Shown here: positions 1 through 6,062 of the stretch, piece after piece
How the letters are laid out: every line of letters begins with the position of its first letter
How positions within the stretch are numbered: the stretch's first letter is position 1
Origin: JANQRV01 sp964533785
GTDB lineage: Bacteria > Bacteroidota > Bacteroidia > Chitinophagales > Saprospiraceae
Assembly: GCA_964533785.1 (NCBI GenBank)
Contig: CAZHNG010000361.1
Span: forward strand, 1 to 6,649
DNA: 6,649 nt
Reading direction: 5' to 3'
Made by a program: the position numbers and the translations under genes
The notes under the pieces: model-generated
Told to the model about the DNA's origin: nothing
What the model saw: the letters and a program-made list of their open reading frames with translations, nothing else
Databases searched by the model: none

Positions 1-12
1 AGCGTTTTGTTG

Positions 13-54
13 TCTAAAATCTAGCGTCTAGCGTCTAGCGTCAAAAGTCCAAAT
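13..54 (+). repeat. Heptanucleotide array, TCTAGCG type (six 7-nt units)
   Basis: Six consecutive 7-nt units starting with TC can be read from base 13: TCTAAAA, then TCTAGCG three times without mismatch (20-40), then the degenerate units TCAAAAG and TCCAAAT. The array lies in the non-coding stretch beyond the 3' end of rfbC. The same 7-nt phase and related units recur at four other intergenic sites in this window, so this is one copy of a dispersed repeat family, not a chance triplet. Heptameric short tandem repeats (STRR) are known in heterocystous cyanobacteria; any relationship is not implied. Function unknown. Confidence 0.75.
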
Positions 55-97
55 TTATTCGGAAGTTTCGAATACCCTCAATTCAAATGATAGGCCT

Positions 98-125
98 TCT
101 GGTATCTGGTATGTGACATCTTTCT
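98..125 (+). repeat. Heptanucleotide array, TCTGGTA type
   Basis: Two perfect TCTGGTA units (98-111) are followed in the same 7-nt phase by TGTGACA and TCTTTCT. The last unit touches the first base of the rfbC stop codon (which reads leftward), so the array sits immediately at the 3' end of that gene. It has the same strand orientation as the array at 13-54. Only the first two units are strong; the other two are included because they keep the phase. Confidence 0.5.
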
Positions 126-670
126 TAAAAAGTACGATGCTTGCCGAAATCCGGCCAATTAAGGTCTCTATCATTAATGGTTGCTTTGGTAAGATCTATT
201 TTCCATTCAATATCGAGTGCCGGATCGTTGTACCGCAGCCCGGCTTCATGTGCTTTAGAATAATAGTTATCACATTTATAGAAGAACTCGGCCGTCTCGC
301 TCAACACCAGGTACCCGTGGGCAAAACCTCTGGGAATAAAGAGTTGCCTCTTATTTTCAGCAGATAATAACAAGCTCATGGATTGGCCGTAAGTAAGAGA
401 ATTGGGCCGGATATCGACGATTACGTCCTGTACCTGTCCCTGCAGAACGGAAACCAGCTTGGCCTGCGCAAACGGTTCTACCTGAAAATGCAAGCCCCGT
501 AGAACTCCAAAACTAGATCTTGCCCGATTATCTTGCACAAATTCCTGGGTTATGCCTCCTTCCAACAGGGTGCTTTTATTATAGCTTTCAAAAAAATAGC
601 CCCGCTCATCGCCCCATACTTTTGGCTCTAGAATAACGACACCGGAAAACGGAGTTTCAGTAAAAGTCAT
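125..670 (-). CDS. rfbC: dTDP-4-dehydrorhamnose 3,5-epimerase (RmlC/RfbC)
   Basis: This cytoplasmic enzyme epimerises C3 and C5 of dTDP-4-keto-6-deoxyglucose, the third step of dTDP-L-rhamnose synthesis for surface polysaccharides. The 181 residues are the family's normal length and cover the whole cupin fold. Visible family motifs are GDERGYFFESY (20-30), QDNRARSSFGVLRGLHFQ (46-63) with the catalytic base His61, Lys71 in the QAKLV segment, FIPRGFAHGYLVLS (111-124), and YKCDNYY (131-137), whose Tyr131 is the likely catalytic acid; these roles are taken by analogy with studied RmlC enzymes. The start is the ATG in front of TFTETPFSGVVILEPKVWG, which matches the usual N-terminus; the upstream bases are A/T-rich without a Shine-Dalgarno. 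The partners rfbA, rfbB and rfbD are not in the window and der upstream is unrelated. A sugar-nucleotide epimerase of similar fold is possible, but the motif set strongly favours RmlC. Confidence 0.95.
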   Translation of the reverse strand: MTFTETPFSGVVILEPKVWGDERGYFFESYNKSTLLEGGITQEFVQDNRARSSFGVLRGLHFQVEPFAQAKLVSVLQGQVQDVIVDIRPNSLTYGQSMSLLLSAENKRQLFIPRGFAHGYLVLSETAEFFYKCDNYYSKAHEAGLRYNDPALDIEWKIDLTKATINDRDLNWPDFGKHRTF

Positions 671-718
671 ATATTTTTAAAATTTGTTTGGATTTACTAT
701 CTCCAATAACCCTTTACC

Positions 719-746
719 AATAAGAGGGCGGATCCCAGACGCCAGA
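719..746 (-). repeat. Heptanucleotide array between der and rfbC
   Basis: Read on the minus strand, four 7-nt units follow each other: TCTGGCG, TCTGGGA, TCCGCCC and TCTTATT. The first matches a unit of the array upstream of der. It lies in the 167-bp spacer between the der stop and the rfbC start, with its TCT strand equal to the coding strand of both genes. Only the first two units are strong on their own; the shared phase and intergenic position support the other two. Confidence 0.5.
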
Positions 747-785
747 CTGCATGGGTTTTAAAATATCATCCTATCGAATGCAGTC
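745..785. repeat. 8-bp inverted repeat in the der-rfbC spacer
   Basis: GACTGCAT (745-752) and its exact complement ATGCAGTC (778-785) enclose a 25-base A/T-rich loop. The stem begins inside the last two bases of the neighbouring heptad array. On the minus-strand transcript leaving der this could form a stem, but no U-run follows it, so a standard intrinsic terminator is not supported. It could be part of a weak terminator or be chance. Confidence 0.3.
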
Positions 786-837
786 AACCTAATTAAAAGC
801 ATAACAACTGATGTGGTCAAGAATGCAAAACAACCTA

Positions 838-2142
838 TCATTTTTTGCGGAAATAGATACCTATCGGAACGCCGGTGAAGTTAAAATTTTCGCGTAGTTT
901 ATTCTCTAAATAATTACGATAATTATCTTTGATATGTTTTGGATTATTACAAAAGAAGGCAAATGCCGGATAATAAGTAGGCAATTGAGTGACGTATTTG
1001 ATCTTTACAAATCGCCCGCGGTGAGCAGGCGGCGGGTAGCGTTCTATGGCCTCCAGCATGACTTCGTTTAATTTGGAGGTTTTGATCTTCCGGTTGCGGT
1101 TTTCGAAAACTTCCAGGCCAATATCGATCGCTTTGAAGATCCGCTGTTTTTCCAGGGCAGAAATAAAAATAACGGGGACATCTACGAAAGGAGCCAGCCG
1201 ACGTTTGATTTCCTTTTCAAAATCCCTGGCAGTATTGGTCTCTTTCTCTACCAGGTCCCATTTATTGACCAGGATCACGATACCCTTATTGCGTTTTTTC
1301 GCCAGGCCAAAAATATTGACATCTTGTGCCTCCACTCCGGTTTGAGCATCAATTAAAAGAAAACAAACATCTGCTTCCTCGATGGATCTGATGGCCCGCA
1401 TCACGGAATAAAATTCCAGATTTTCGTGTACTTTACTCTTTTTACGGATACCTGCAGTGTCTACCAAAACAAATTCCTTGTTGTATTTGGTATAAGTAGT
1501 ATGAATAGAATCGCGGGTGGTACCGGCTATATTGGTTACAATATTTCGTTCCTGCCCCAAAAGCGCATTGACCAAAGAAGATTTGCCGACATTGGGTTGG
1601 CCCACGATCGCAAATTTGGGTAGCTTAGATTCGGTTTCTTCCTCTGCTTCAATTCGTTCGGCAACGGCATCCAATAGATCGCCCGTTCCGCTTCCCGTCA
1701 AAGAAGATAAAAAGAAGGTTTCTTCAAACCCCAGGCTCCAAAATTCATTGGCTTCCAATAAACGCTGGTGGTTTTCAGCCTTGTTTACCGCTAACAATAC
1801 GGGTTTACCCGACTTTCTGAGCATTTTTGTAATTTGCTCGTCCAGATCGGTGATACCGGTAGTCACGTCGACCATAAAGATCAACACGGCCGATTCTTCG
1901 ATCGCAATTTCTACCTGAGAACGTATCGCCGCTTCAAAAATATCATCGGAATGTTGCACAAAACCGCCGGTATCGATAACGGTAAAATTTTTGCCATTCC
2001 AATTACAGGTGCCGTAGTGGCGATCGCGTGTTACGCCGCTGATATCATCTACGATAGCTTCTCTCCCACCGATCAGGCGGTTAAATAAAGTTGATTTCCC
2101 TACATTTGGGCGCCCTACGATGGCTACTATGTTGTTTTTCAT
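838..2142 (-). CDS. der: Ribosome-assembly GTPase Der (EngA)
   Basis: Der is an essential cytoplasmic GTPase with two tandem GTPase domains and a C-terminal KH-like domain; it binds the 50S subunit during assembly. At 434 residues it has normal length. Domain 1 shows G1 GRPNVGKS (10-17), the switch threonine in GVTRD (36-40), G3 DTGG (57-60), G4 NKAE (120-123) and G5 SSL (146-148). Domain 2 shows GQPNVGKS (181-188), GTTRD (207-211), DTAG (228-231), NKWD (293-296) and SAL (328-330). The KH-like part begins near residue 350 and includes PPAHRGRFVKIKYVTQ (370-385). The odd point is NKAE instead of canonical NKxD in domain 1. The ATG start puts the first P-loop at residue 10, as is usual. A promoter at 2235-2266 gives a leader of about 88 nt that contains a 35-nt hairpin and a heptad array. 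Identity is firm. Confidence 0.98.
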   Translation of the reverse strand: MKNNIVAIVGRPNVGKSTLFNRLIGGREAIVDDISGVTRDRHYGTCNWNGKNFTVIDTGGFVQHSDDIFEAAIRSQVEIAIEESAVLIFMVDVTTGITDLDEQITKMLRKSGKPVLLAVNKAENHQRLLEANEFWSLGFEETFFLSSLTGSGTGDLLDAVAERIEAEEETESKLPKFAIVGQPNVGKSSLVNALLGQERNIVTNIAGTTRDSIHTTYTKYNKEFVLVDTAGIRKKSKVHENLEFYSVMRAIRSIEEADVCFLLIDAQTGVEAQDVNIFGLAKKRNKGIVILVNKWDLVEKETNTARDFEKEIKRRLAPFVDVPVIFISALEKQRIFKAIDIGLEVFENRNRKIKTSKLNEVMLEAIERYPPPAHRGRFVKIKYVTQLPTYYPAFAFFCNNPKHIKDNYRNYLENKLRENFNFTGVPIGIYFRKK

Positions 2143-2152
2143 TTTTAGAATT

Positions 2153-2173
2153 ATTGAGACGCTAGACGCCAGA
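2153..2173 (-). repeat. Heptanucleotide array in the der leader
   Basis: On the minus strand three in-phase units are seen: TCTGGCG, TCTAGCG and TCTCAAT. The last one ends exactly 10 nt before the der ATG. TCTAGCG is identical to the unit of the 13-54 array and TCTGGCG to a unit of the 719-746 array. Given the promoter at 2235-2266 the array should be transcribed as part of the der 5' leader. No Shine-Dalgarno is present between it and the start codon. Confidence 0.65.
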
Positions 2174-2184
2174 AGATTCCTTCT

Positions 2185-2219
2185 AAGGTAGGAAGCACTT
2201 TCAAAGTGCTTCCTACCTT
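2185..2219. repeat. Perfect 35-bp palindrome (17-bp arms, 1-nt centre)
   Basis: The left arm AAGGTAGGAAGCACTTT is followed by a single C (2202) and the exact reverse complement of the arm. In RNA this would be a strong hairpin of roughly 15-16 usable pairs. It lies between two divergent genes, so it cannot terminate either of them. It falls about 10 nt inside the predicted der transcript. The hexamer CCTTCT occurs on both sides (2179-2184 and 2216-2221, the second overlapping the right arm), which may hint at insertion of a small palindromic element but is weak. No T-run follows either arm. Candidates are a REP-like dispersed palindrome or a 5'-end mRNA-stabilising hairpin. Confidence 0.85.
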
Positions 2220-2234
2220 CTCACAATAAACAAC

Positions 2235-2266
2235 CAAATATACAAACTGCCGCAAAAGCCTACAAA
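2235..2266 (-). promoter_or_regulatory. Bacteroidota-type promoter of der
   Basis: On the minus strand TTTG (2266-2263) is followed after 20 nt by TATATTTG (2242-2235). This matches both boxes of the phylum's primary sigma-factor consensus (TTTG at -33, TAnnTTTG at -7, about 19-21 nt apart) without mismatch. Transcription would start near 2229-2231, leaving an 86-89-nt leader before the der ATG. Confidence 0.75.
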
Positions 2267-2349
2267 GTTCCCTATTTCTAAACAGAATACCAAGATCTTG
2301 CATTGGCGATGATCCATGTTTTTTGTATTATTACCCTTAAAAAGCGAAT

Positions 2350-3666
2350 ATGAGATATTGCACGCTTCTAATTATAGGATTTCTTTTTTGTTCATTTACC
2401 GTACCAGATCTGCCAGGTCCAATCACCAAGCTGATCAATGACGATCTACCCTACCTGGTTGACTTTTACAAGACAAGGCACCAAAATCCTGAAATATCTT
2501 TGCAGGAAAAAGAAACCGCCAAAGCATTGGCGAATGAATTGAAATCCATTGGTTTTGAAGTTACCGAAAATTTTGGTGGCTACGGCATCGTCGGTATTTT
2601 AAAAAATGGAGATGGACCAACTATTTTGTACCGTACGGACATGGATGCGCTGCCGATGGCCGAAAAAACGGAACTCCCTTACGCTAGTAATAAAACTATA
2701 GATTACAATGGTCAAGAAGTAGGGACCATGCACTCCTGTGGCCACGACATGCACATGACCGTCTGGTTGGGTACCGCCCGCGCAATGATGAAAATGAAAG
2801 ACCAGTGGCAAGGCACATTGATGTTTATCGGACAGCCCGCCGAGGAGATCGGTGCCGGTTCCCAATTGATGCTGGATGCCGGGCTGTACAAGCAGTTTGA
2901 CGTACCCGACTACGGCATTGGTCTGCATTGCAATCCTACTATCCCTGCCGGTCAGATCGGTCTGGGTAAAGGCTACACCATGGCCAACACCGAAAGTATC
3001 GACATCAAGGTATTTGGCGTAGGTGCGCACGGTGCGTCGCCGCACATGTCCATTGATCCGGTAGTTACCGCCAGCATGATGGTGATGGAGCTACAAACAA
3101 TCGTCAGCCGCAACGTCAAACCCATTGACGACGCCGTGATCACCGTCGGAGCGATCAAAGGCGGCACCAAGCACAACATCATCCCAGATGAAGTTACCCT
3201 GCAACTAACGGTCCGTACCTTTAAAGAGGAAGTACGGCAATTGATCCACAAACGCATCCGGGAAGTGGCCCGTGGGGTCGGTATCGCAGCGGGCTTACCG
3301 GAAGACAAACTACCGGAAGTCATTATTCCTGATCAATATACCCCCGCCAATTACAACGATCCCGCTTTAGTGGATAAAATCTCTGCTTCTGCTATTAAAG
3401 TCGTTGGAAGTGAAAACGTTGTCGACGCCGAGCCGCAAATGGTGGGCGAAGATTTTGCCCGCTTCGGTCAAACAGAGCATAAGGTTCCTACTGCGTTATT
3501 CTGGCTGGGTACCGTCCCCGACGAACGGCAAAACATGGAAAACCTGCCCGGTTTACATTCTCCTTATTACTATCCTGGCCCAGAGAAAAGTATTGTAACG
3601 GGAGTGGGAGTGGTTACTCAGACGATGTTGGATTTGTTTGAAGGGGGTGATGGAGATGATGAATGA
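2350..3666 (+). CDS. Exported M20-family metal-dependent amidohydrolase
   Basis: This is a zinc-peptidase-like amidohydrolase of the M20D group (relatives of hippurate hydrolase, N-acyl-amino-acid and indole-acetyl-amino-acid hydrolases), which cleaves an amide bond to release an acid and an amino acid or similar amine. The substrate cannot be read from sequence. Residues 1-18 are a short hydrophobic signal peptide (RYCTLLIIGFLFCSF), so it should act in the periplasm; the cysteine at 14 lacks a convincing lipobox. Metal and catalytic motifs are complete: RTDMDALPM (95-103), MHSCGHDMH (127-135) with Cys130 and His132, GQPAEE (161-166), GLHC (191-194, His193), the dimerisation-domain motif GAHGASPHMSIDP (225-237), KGGTKHNIIPDEV (270-282), GEDFA (366-370) and the C-terminal ligand His403 in GLHSPYY. 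The 438 residues fit the secreted members, which are slightly longer than cytosolic ones. The tail ends in an acidic EGGDGDDE. It stands alone on the plus strand and converges on a decayed DUF5916 gene 31 bp away. Confidence 0.9.
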   Translation: MRYCTLLIIGFLFCSFTVPDLPGPITKLINDDLPYLVDFYKTRHQNPEISLQEKETAKALANELKSIGFEVTENFGGYGIVGILKNGDGPTILYRTDMDALPMAEKTELPYASNKTIDYNGQEVGTMHSCGHDMHMTVWLGTARAMMKMKDQWQGTLMFIGQPAEEIGAGSQLMLDAGLYKQFDVPDYGIGLHCNPTIPAGQIGLGKGYTMANTESIDIKVFGVGAHGASPHMSIDPVVTASMMVMELQTIVSRNVKPIDDAVITVGAIKGGTKHNIIPDEVTLQLTVRTFKEEVRQLIHKRIREVARGVGIAAGLPEDKLPEVIIPDQYTPANYNDPALVDKISASAIKVVGSENVVDAEPQMVGEDFARFGQTEHKVPTALFWLGTVPDERQNMENLPGLHSPYYYPGPEKSIVTGVGVVTQTMLDLFEGGDGDDE

Positions 3667-3697
3667 GGGGCGTAAATCTACATTATCAATTACTTAA

Positions 3698-4577
3698 CTA
3701 CAGATTAAACCAATAGCTAAGCTTTACGACAAATGCCCTGGCCTTTGGCCGGCTAAAGTCGATGAACCGATCATTTTCTCCGGCAAAGTAGTTGTCCGTA
3801 TACACGATAAATAAGTCGGAAACCGGTTTGAACCGCCACTGGAACCGACTGTTGATATTAACATTCTTGATCTGATTATTGTACTGAATAAAAGTGGTCC
3901 AAAAAATGTCTCGGGTAAAGGTGAAATATTTTTCCCGGATTTTTCAAAGGTTCATCCCACTTTAATTCTTTGTTGGAGGCGAGGTTTAACACACTGAGAT
4001 TCCTGGGAATGGGAGACCACGAGGACCGCTCGGCATATTCGCTGTCAATACGATAAAAATTGATGTACCAGGAATCAATATTCTCCTTAAAGCGCAAGGT
4101 TTTGAATGGAATGGCCATCTCCGCTATCCAATAATCATCGTAGATCTTCGCTTCCGAATACCACTTGTTATCCCAGGTCAGCAGAAAAGTACCACTGCTG
4201 TTATTATTACCGGAGGTGCGAGTCCTGTTACCGCCGTTTGAAACCAGTCCCTCCCGCTGCACACCGTAGGGATTGACACCAAAAACAAAGGCATTCGTCT
4301 TGTTTTTGTAAGTGTCAAGCACGTAGATGTAATCATCATCGTAAGTCATGCGTACTTCAGTTGAGACAACGGACTTGGAAGTGTCGTAGGGAAAGTGCTG
4401 GTTGAATTCATTGGCCACCTCCGCTTCCTCCCAGGCTTGTTCGTCCATCTAGCCATCGATGGTAATCGGTGAAATGGTTCTTTTGATCAAAAGGTCTTGT
4501 CCATCCAAAGTAGAAACGACATAAACAAGCAGAATGGCAATTGATAGTGCAGACCTTGTAAGATAGAGCAGATTCAT
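3698..4577 (-). pseudogene. Decayed DUF5916 family gene (N-terminal CBM9-like domain plus C-terminal barrel end)
   Basis: Intact DUF5916 proteins of Bacteroidota are large exported proteins (usually 700 or more residues) with an N-terminal CBM9-like domain and a membrane beta-barrel-like C-terminal part; their function is not settled. Here the start at 4577 gives a signal peptide (MNLLYLTRSALSIAILLVYV) and the family opening LLIKRTISPITIDG. Codon 43 (4449-4451) is then TAG, exactly inside the IDGxxDE motif, and reading resumes with MDEQAWEEAEVANEF. Family motifs follow: STEVRMTYDDDYIYV, LDTYKNKTNAFVFGVNPYGVQ, WIAEMAIPFKTLRF, SSWSPIPRN, ELKWDEPLKNPGK. After NPGK (about 3936) the frame shifts: the true C-terminus lies in another frame from 3937 to 3698 and reads FIQYNNQIKNVNINSRFQW, then PVSDLFIVYTDNYF, ending VVKLSYWFNL. 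The region between, most of the protein, is missing. About 35-45 residues also seem lost between DDDYIYV and LDTYKN near 4320. It sits 16 bp after the usp stop on the same strand and may still be transcribed. Confidence 0.88.
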
Positions 4578-4593
4578 TTTAATAAGGATTCAA

Positions 4594-5406
4594 TTAAGGT
4601 ACATCAGGTATGACCAAAAGAGGGATTTCACTATTGTAAACCTGCGTTTTGGTAATGCTCCTTCTAAATACTCTTTCAAAGAAACCTTTCTCCCGCCTTA
4701 TCATGCATATTAAATCAAATTGATGGGTTTTAGCGTAATCGTTGATGCTTTCATTGATGCTTTTGGAAAGGGGTACTTCATCATAAGTGGTTGTTACGCC
4801 TTCAAGATTTATATTGCTTTTCTGAGAGGGGTCTTCGCTTGCATCTGTTTTGACATTGAGAATAGTTACTTTTGCCTCGTACTTTAAGGCTAACTTTTGG
4901 AGCGGTGAAAGCACTTGCGCAGAAACCTCATTTCGATCAGTAGCGAGAACTATTTGCTCAAGTGGAAGATAAGCATGTTTTGGAGGGACGACTAAAACCG
5001 GAACTTTTGCCATTTCCAATGAGGTCGCTGCAACACTTCCAAAAATTATTTTCTCCAAACCTGTAGCTCCCTTGCTTCCCATGATGATCAAGTCTATATT
5101 GTGCTTTAGTACTTTTCTATTGAATAGAGAGAAAATAGTATCTTCATCTACTACGGTGTGAACCGAAAGCCCTTTTTGTGCTATTTTTTCAGCGATTTTT
5201 CGTTTGGTCTGATTCATCTTTCGCTCAACCTTCTTTTTATAAGGCTGTTCATCAGCCGGGAGGTTCAGGTCGTAGTCGACTTTGTTAATATGATATACGT
5301 GGACTAAATAGAGCTCGCTATTGAATTTTGCAGCTATCTCAATGGCATGATCCAGGGCATTGTCCGCAGCCAATGAAAAATCGGTTGGTATTAATATTTT
5401 TTTCAT
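4594..5406 (-). CDS. Tandem-domain universal stress protein (UspA family)
   Basis: The 270-residue cytoplasmic protein contains two Usp folds, about residues 1-141 and 150-268. Domain 1 starts KKILIPTDFS and carries a complete ATP-binding signature G-2x-G-9x-G-S (Gly110, Gly113, Gly123, Ser124) in GSKGATGLEKIIFGS, followed by VPVLVVPP. Domain 2 starts EQIVLATDRNE and ends EIPLLVIPDVP, but at the equivalent place it has MIRREKGFFERVFRRS with the signature glycines gone, so it probably does not bind ATP in the same way. Such tandem proteins are common in Bacteroidota and are linked to stress or starvation; a specific role cannot be read here. A promoter at 5461-5492 suggests its own transcription start about 48 nt upstream of the ATG. 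The decayed DUF5916 gene follows after 16 bp. The start is chosen because MKKILIPTD is the standard Usp opening. Confidence 0.93.
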   Translation of the reverse strand: MKKILIPTDFSLAADNALDHAIEIAAKFNSELYLVHVYHINKVDYDLNLPADEQPYKKKVERKMNQTKRKIAEKIAQKGLSVHTVVDEDTIFSLFNRKVLKHNIDLIIMGSKGATGLEKIIFGSVAATSLEMAKVPVLVVPPKHAYLPLEQIVLATDRNEVSAQVLSPLQKLALKYEAKVTILNVKTDASEDPSQKSNINLEGVTTTYDEVPLSKSINESINDYAKTHQFDLICMIRREKGFFERVFRRSITKTQVYNSEIPLLVIPDVP

Positions 5407-5460
5407 CTTAGATTTAATTAGAATCGTAAGGAAAGTTAACGGGGTGTATTACAAACGATG

Positions 5461-5492
5461 CAAATATATAACGGAGAAATAAATCTCACACA
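5461..5492 (-). promoter_or_regulatory. Probable promoter of the usp gene
   Basis: On the minus strand TATATTTG (5468-5461) is an exact TAnnTTTG -7 box. TGTG (5492-5489), one mismatch from TTTG, lies 20 nt upstream, the same spacing and the same -7 octamer as in the der promoter. The -33 element overlaps the last sense codons of the preceding 2TM gene. The predicted transcript starts near 5454, about 48 nt before the usp ATG. Confidence 0.55.
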
Positions 5493-5875
5493 TAATCCTC
5501 CCCTCCATCCCATTTCTTTTGGAGGCGCTCCAACTCTTCCAATTCCAAAATCTCGGTATCTGATAATTCTTCCAGTGACGGAAGTTGGGCTTTTTTTTGC
5601 CGATAGAGTTTAACCATTTCTTTTTCGATTTCCTCCTCTTGCCAGTCTTCAGGAAGCCCTTTCTTTGTGGGCAATCCAAAAGCAGAAAGGTAAAGGATTC
5701 CCAATACCATTATAAATACGGGTATTGGCAACCTCAACCAAAAACTAACGCCCGGTAAATAAAAACTCAGCATTAACAATAAAACAGTTGTAAAGGAAAA
5801 AACAATGGCACAAATATAAAACGCCATTTTTGCCTCTACCTTTTTCTTTGCCTTTTTGCGCAGTTCTTTATACAT
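5486..5875 (-). CDS. 2TM-domain small membrane protein
   Basis: This 129-residue protein begins with a basic stretch (MYKELRKKAKKKVEAKM) followed by two membrane helices, about 17-40 and 46-66, with a short loop PGVSFWLRLP. The KKVEAKMAFY entry into helix 1 and the WLRLPIPVFIMVLG entry into helix 2 resemble the 2TM domain (R/K-V-x-x-K-x-x-F-Y ... FW-P) widespread in Bacteroidota, whose function is unknown. The remainder (70-129) is a charged, Glu-rich helix, LPEDWQEEEIEKEMVKLYRQKK and LEELSDTEILELEELERLQ, probably cytoplasmic and possibly a coiled coil. The basic N-terminus suggests both ends lie inside. The gene lies 79 bp upstream of usp on the same strand, but usp has its own promoter. The family assignment is moderate; that it is a real membrane protein gene is likely. 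Confidence 0.75.
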   Translation of the reverse strand: MYKELRKKAKKKVEAKMAFYICAIVFSFTTVLLLMLSFYLPGVSFWLRLPIPVFIMVLGILYLSAFGLPTKKGLPEDWQEEEIEKEMVKLYRQKKAQLPSLEELSDTEILELEELERLQKKWDGGEDYV

Positions 5876-6062
5876 GATAAATAATATAAGTTTGTGGGTA
5901 GCTTTATCCTTAATCTACGTAACTATCCGATCAATGACAAGATGTTTAGACAGCTAACTGGACAACATTGATGAATGGGTTGAATCACAACTCATTTTTA
6001 AATATAAGTAGATGAATTTCAACCCTATATATTTATTTAAATTTAGGATAGCTAATTCACAA

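Noticed and set aside
13..54. Possible CRISPR-like array
   Set aside because: The repeat unit is only 7 nt with no spacers and no cas genes in the window.
2185..2219. Intrinsic terminator
   Set aside because: The hairpin lies between divergent gene starts, has no following T-run on either strand and falls downstream of the der promoter.
2290..2349. Promoter for the M20 gene on the plus strand
   Set aside because: No TAnnTTTG match could be found; the best string around 2320-2327 (GTTTTTTG) has two mismatches, including the key TA.
2599..3323. Long minus-strand reading frames opposite the M20 gene
   Set aside because: Antisense shadows of a gene with complete catalytic motifs; their translations show no recognisable domain.
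3929..3938. Programmed ribosomal frameshift at the A-run of the DUF5916 remnant
   Set aside because: Shifting frame there would join the N-terminal domain directly to the last 79 residues, with the central part of the protein absent; a deletion fits better.
4449..4451. UAG recoding or readthrough (for example pyrrolysine) in the DUF5916 gene
   Set aside because: The same gene carries a large out-of-frame deletion and a further internal loss, so simple decay explains the stop codon.
5876..6062. Inverted repeat GGGTTGAA/TTCAACCC (5977-5984 and 6018-6025) in the spacer between the 2TM and DUF6702 genes
   Set aside because: Only 8 bp with a 33-nt A/T-rich loop and no T-run; not distinguishable from chance. 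I see nothing else in this 187-bp spacer.
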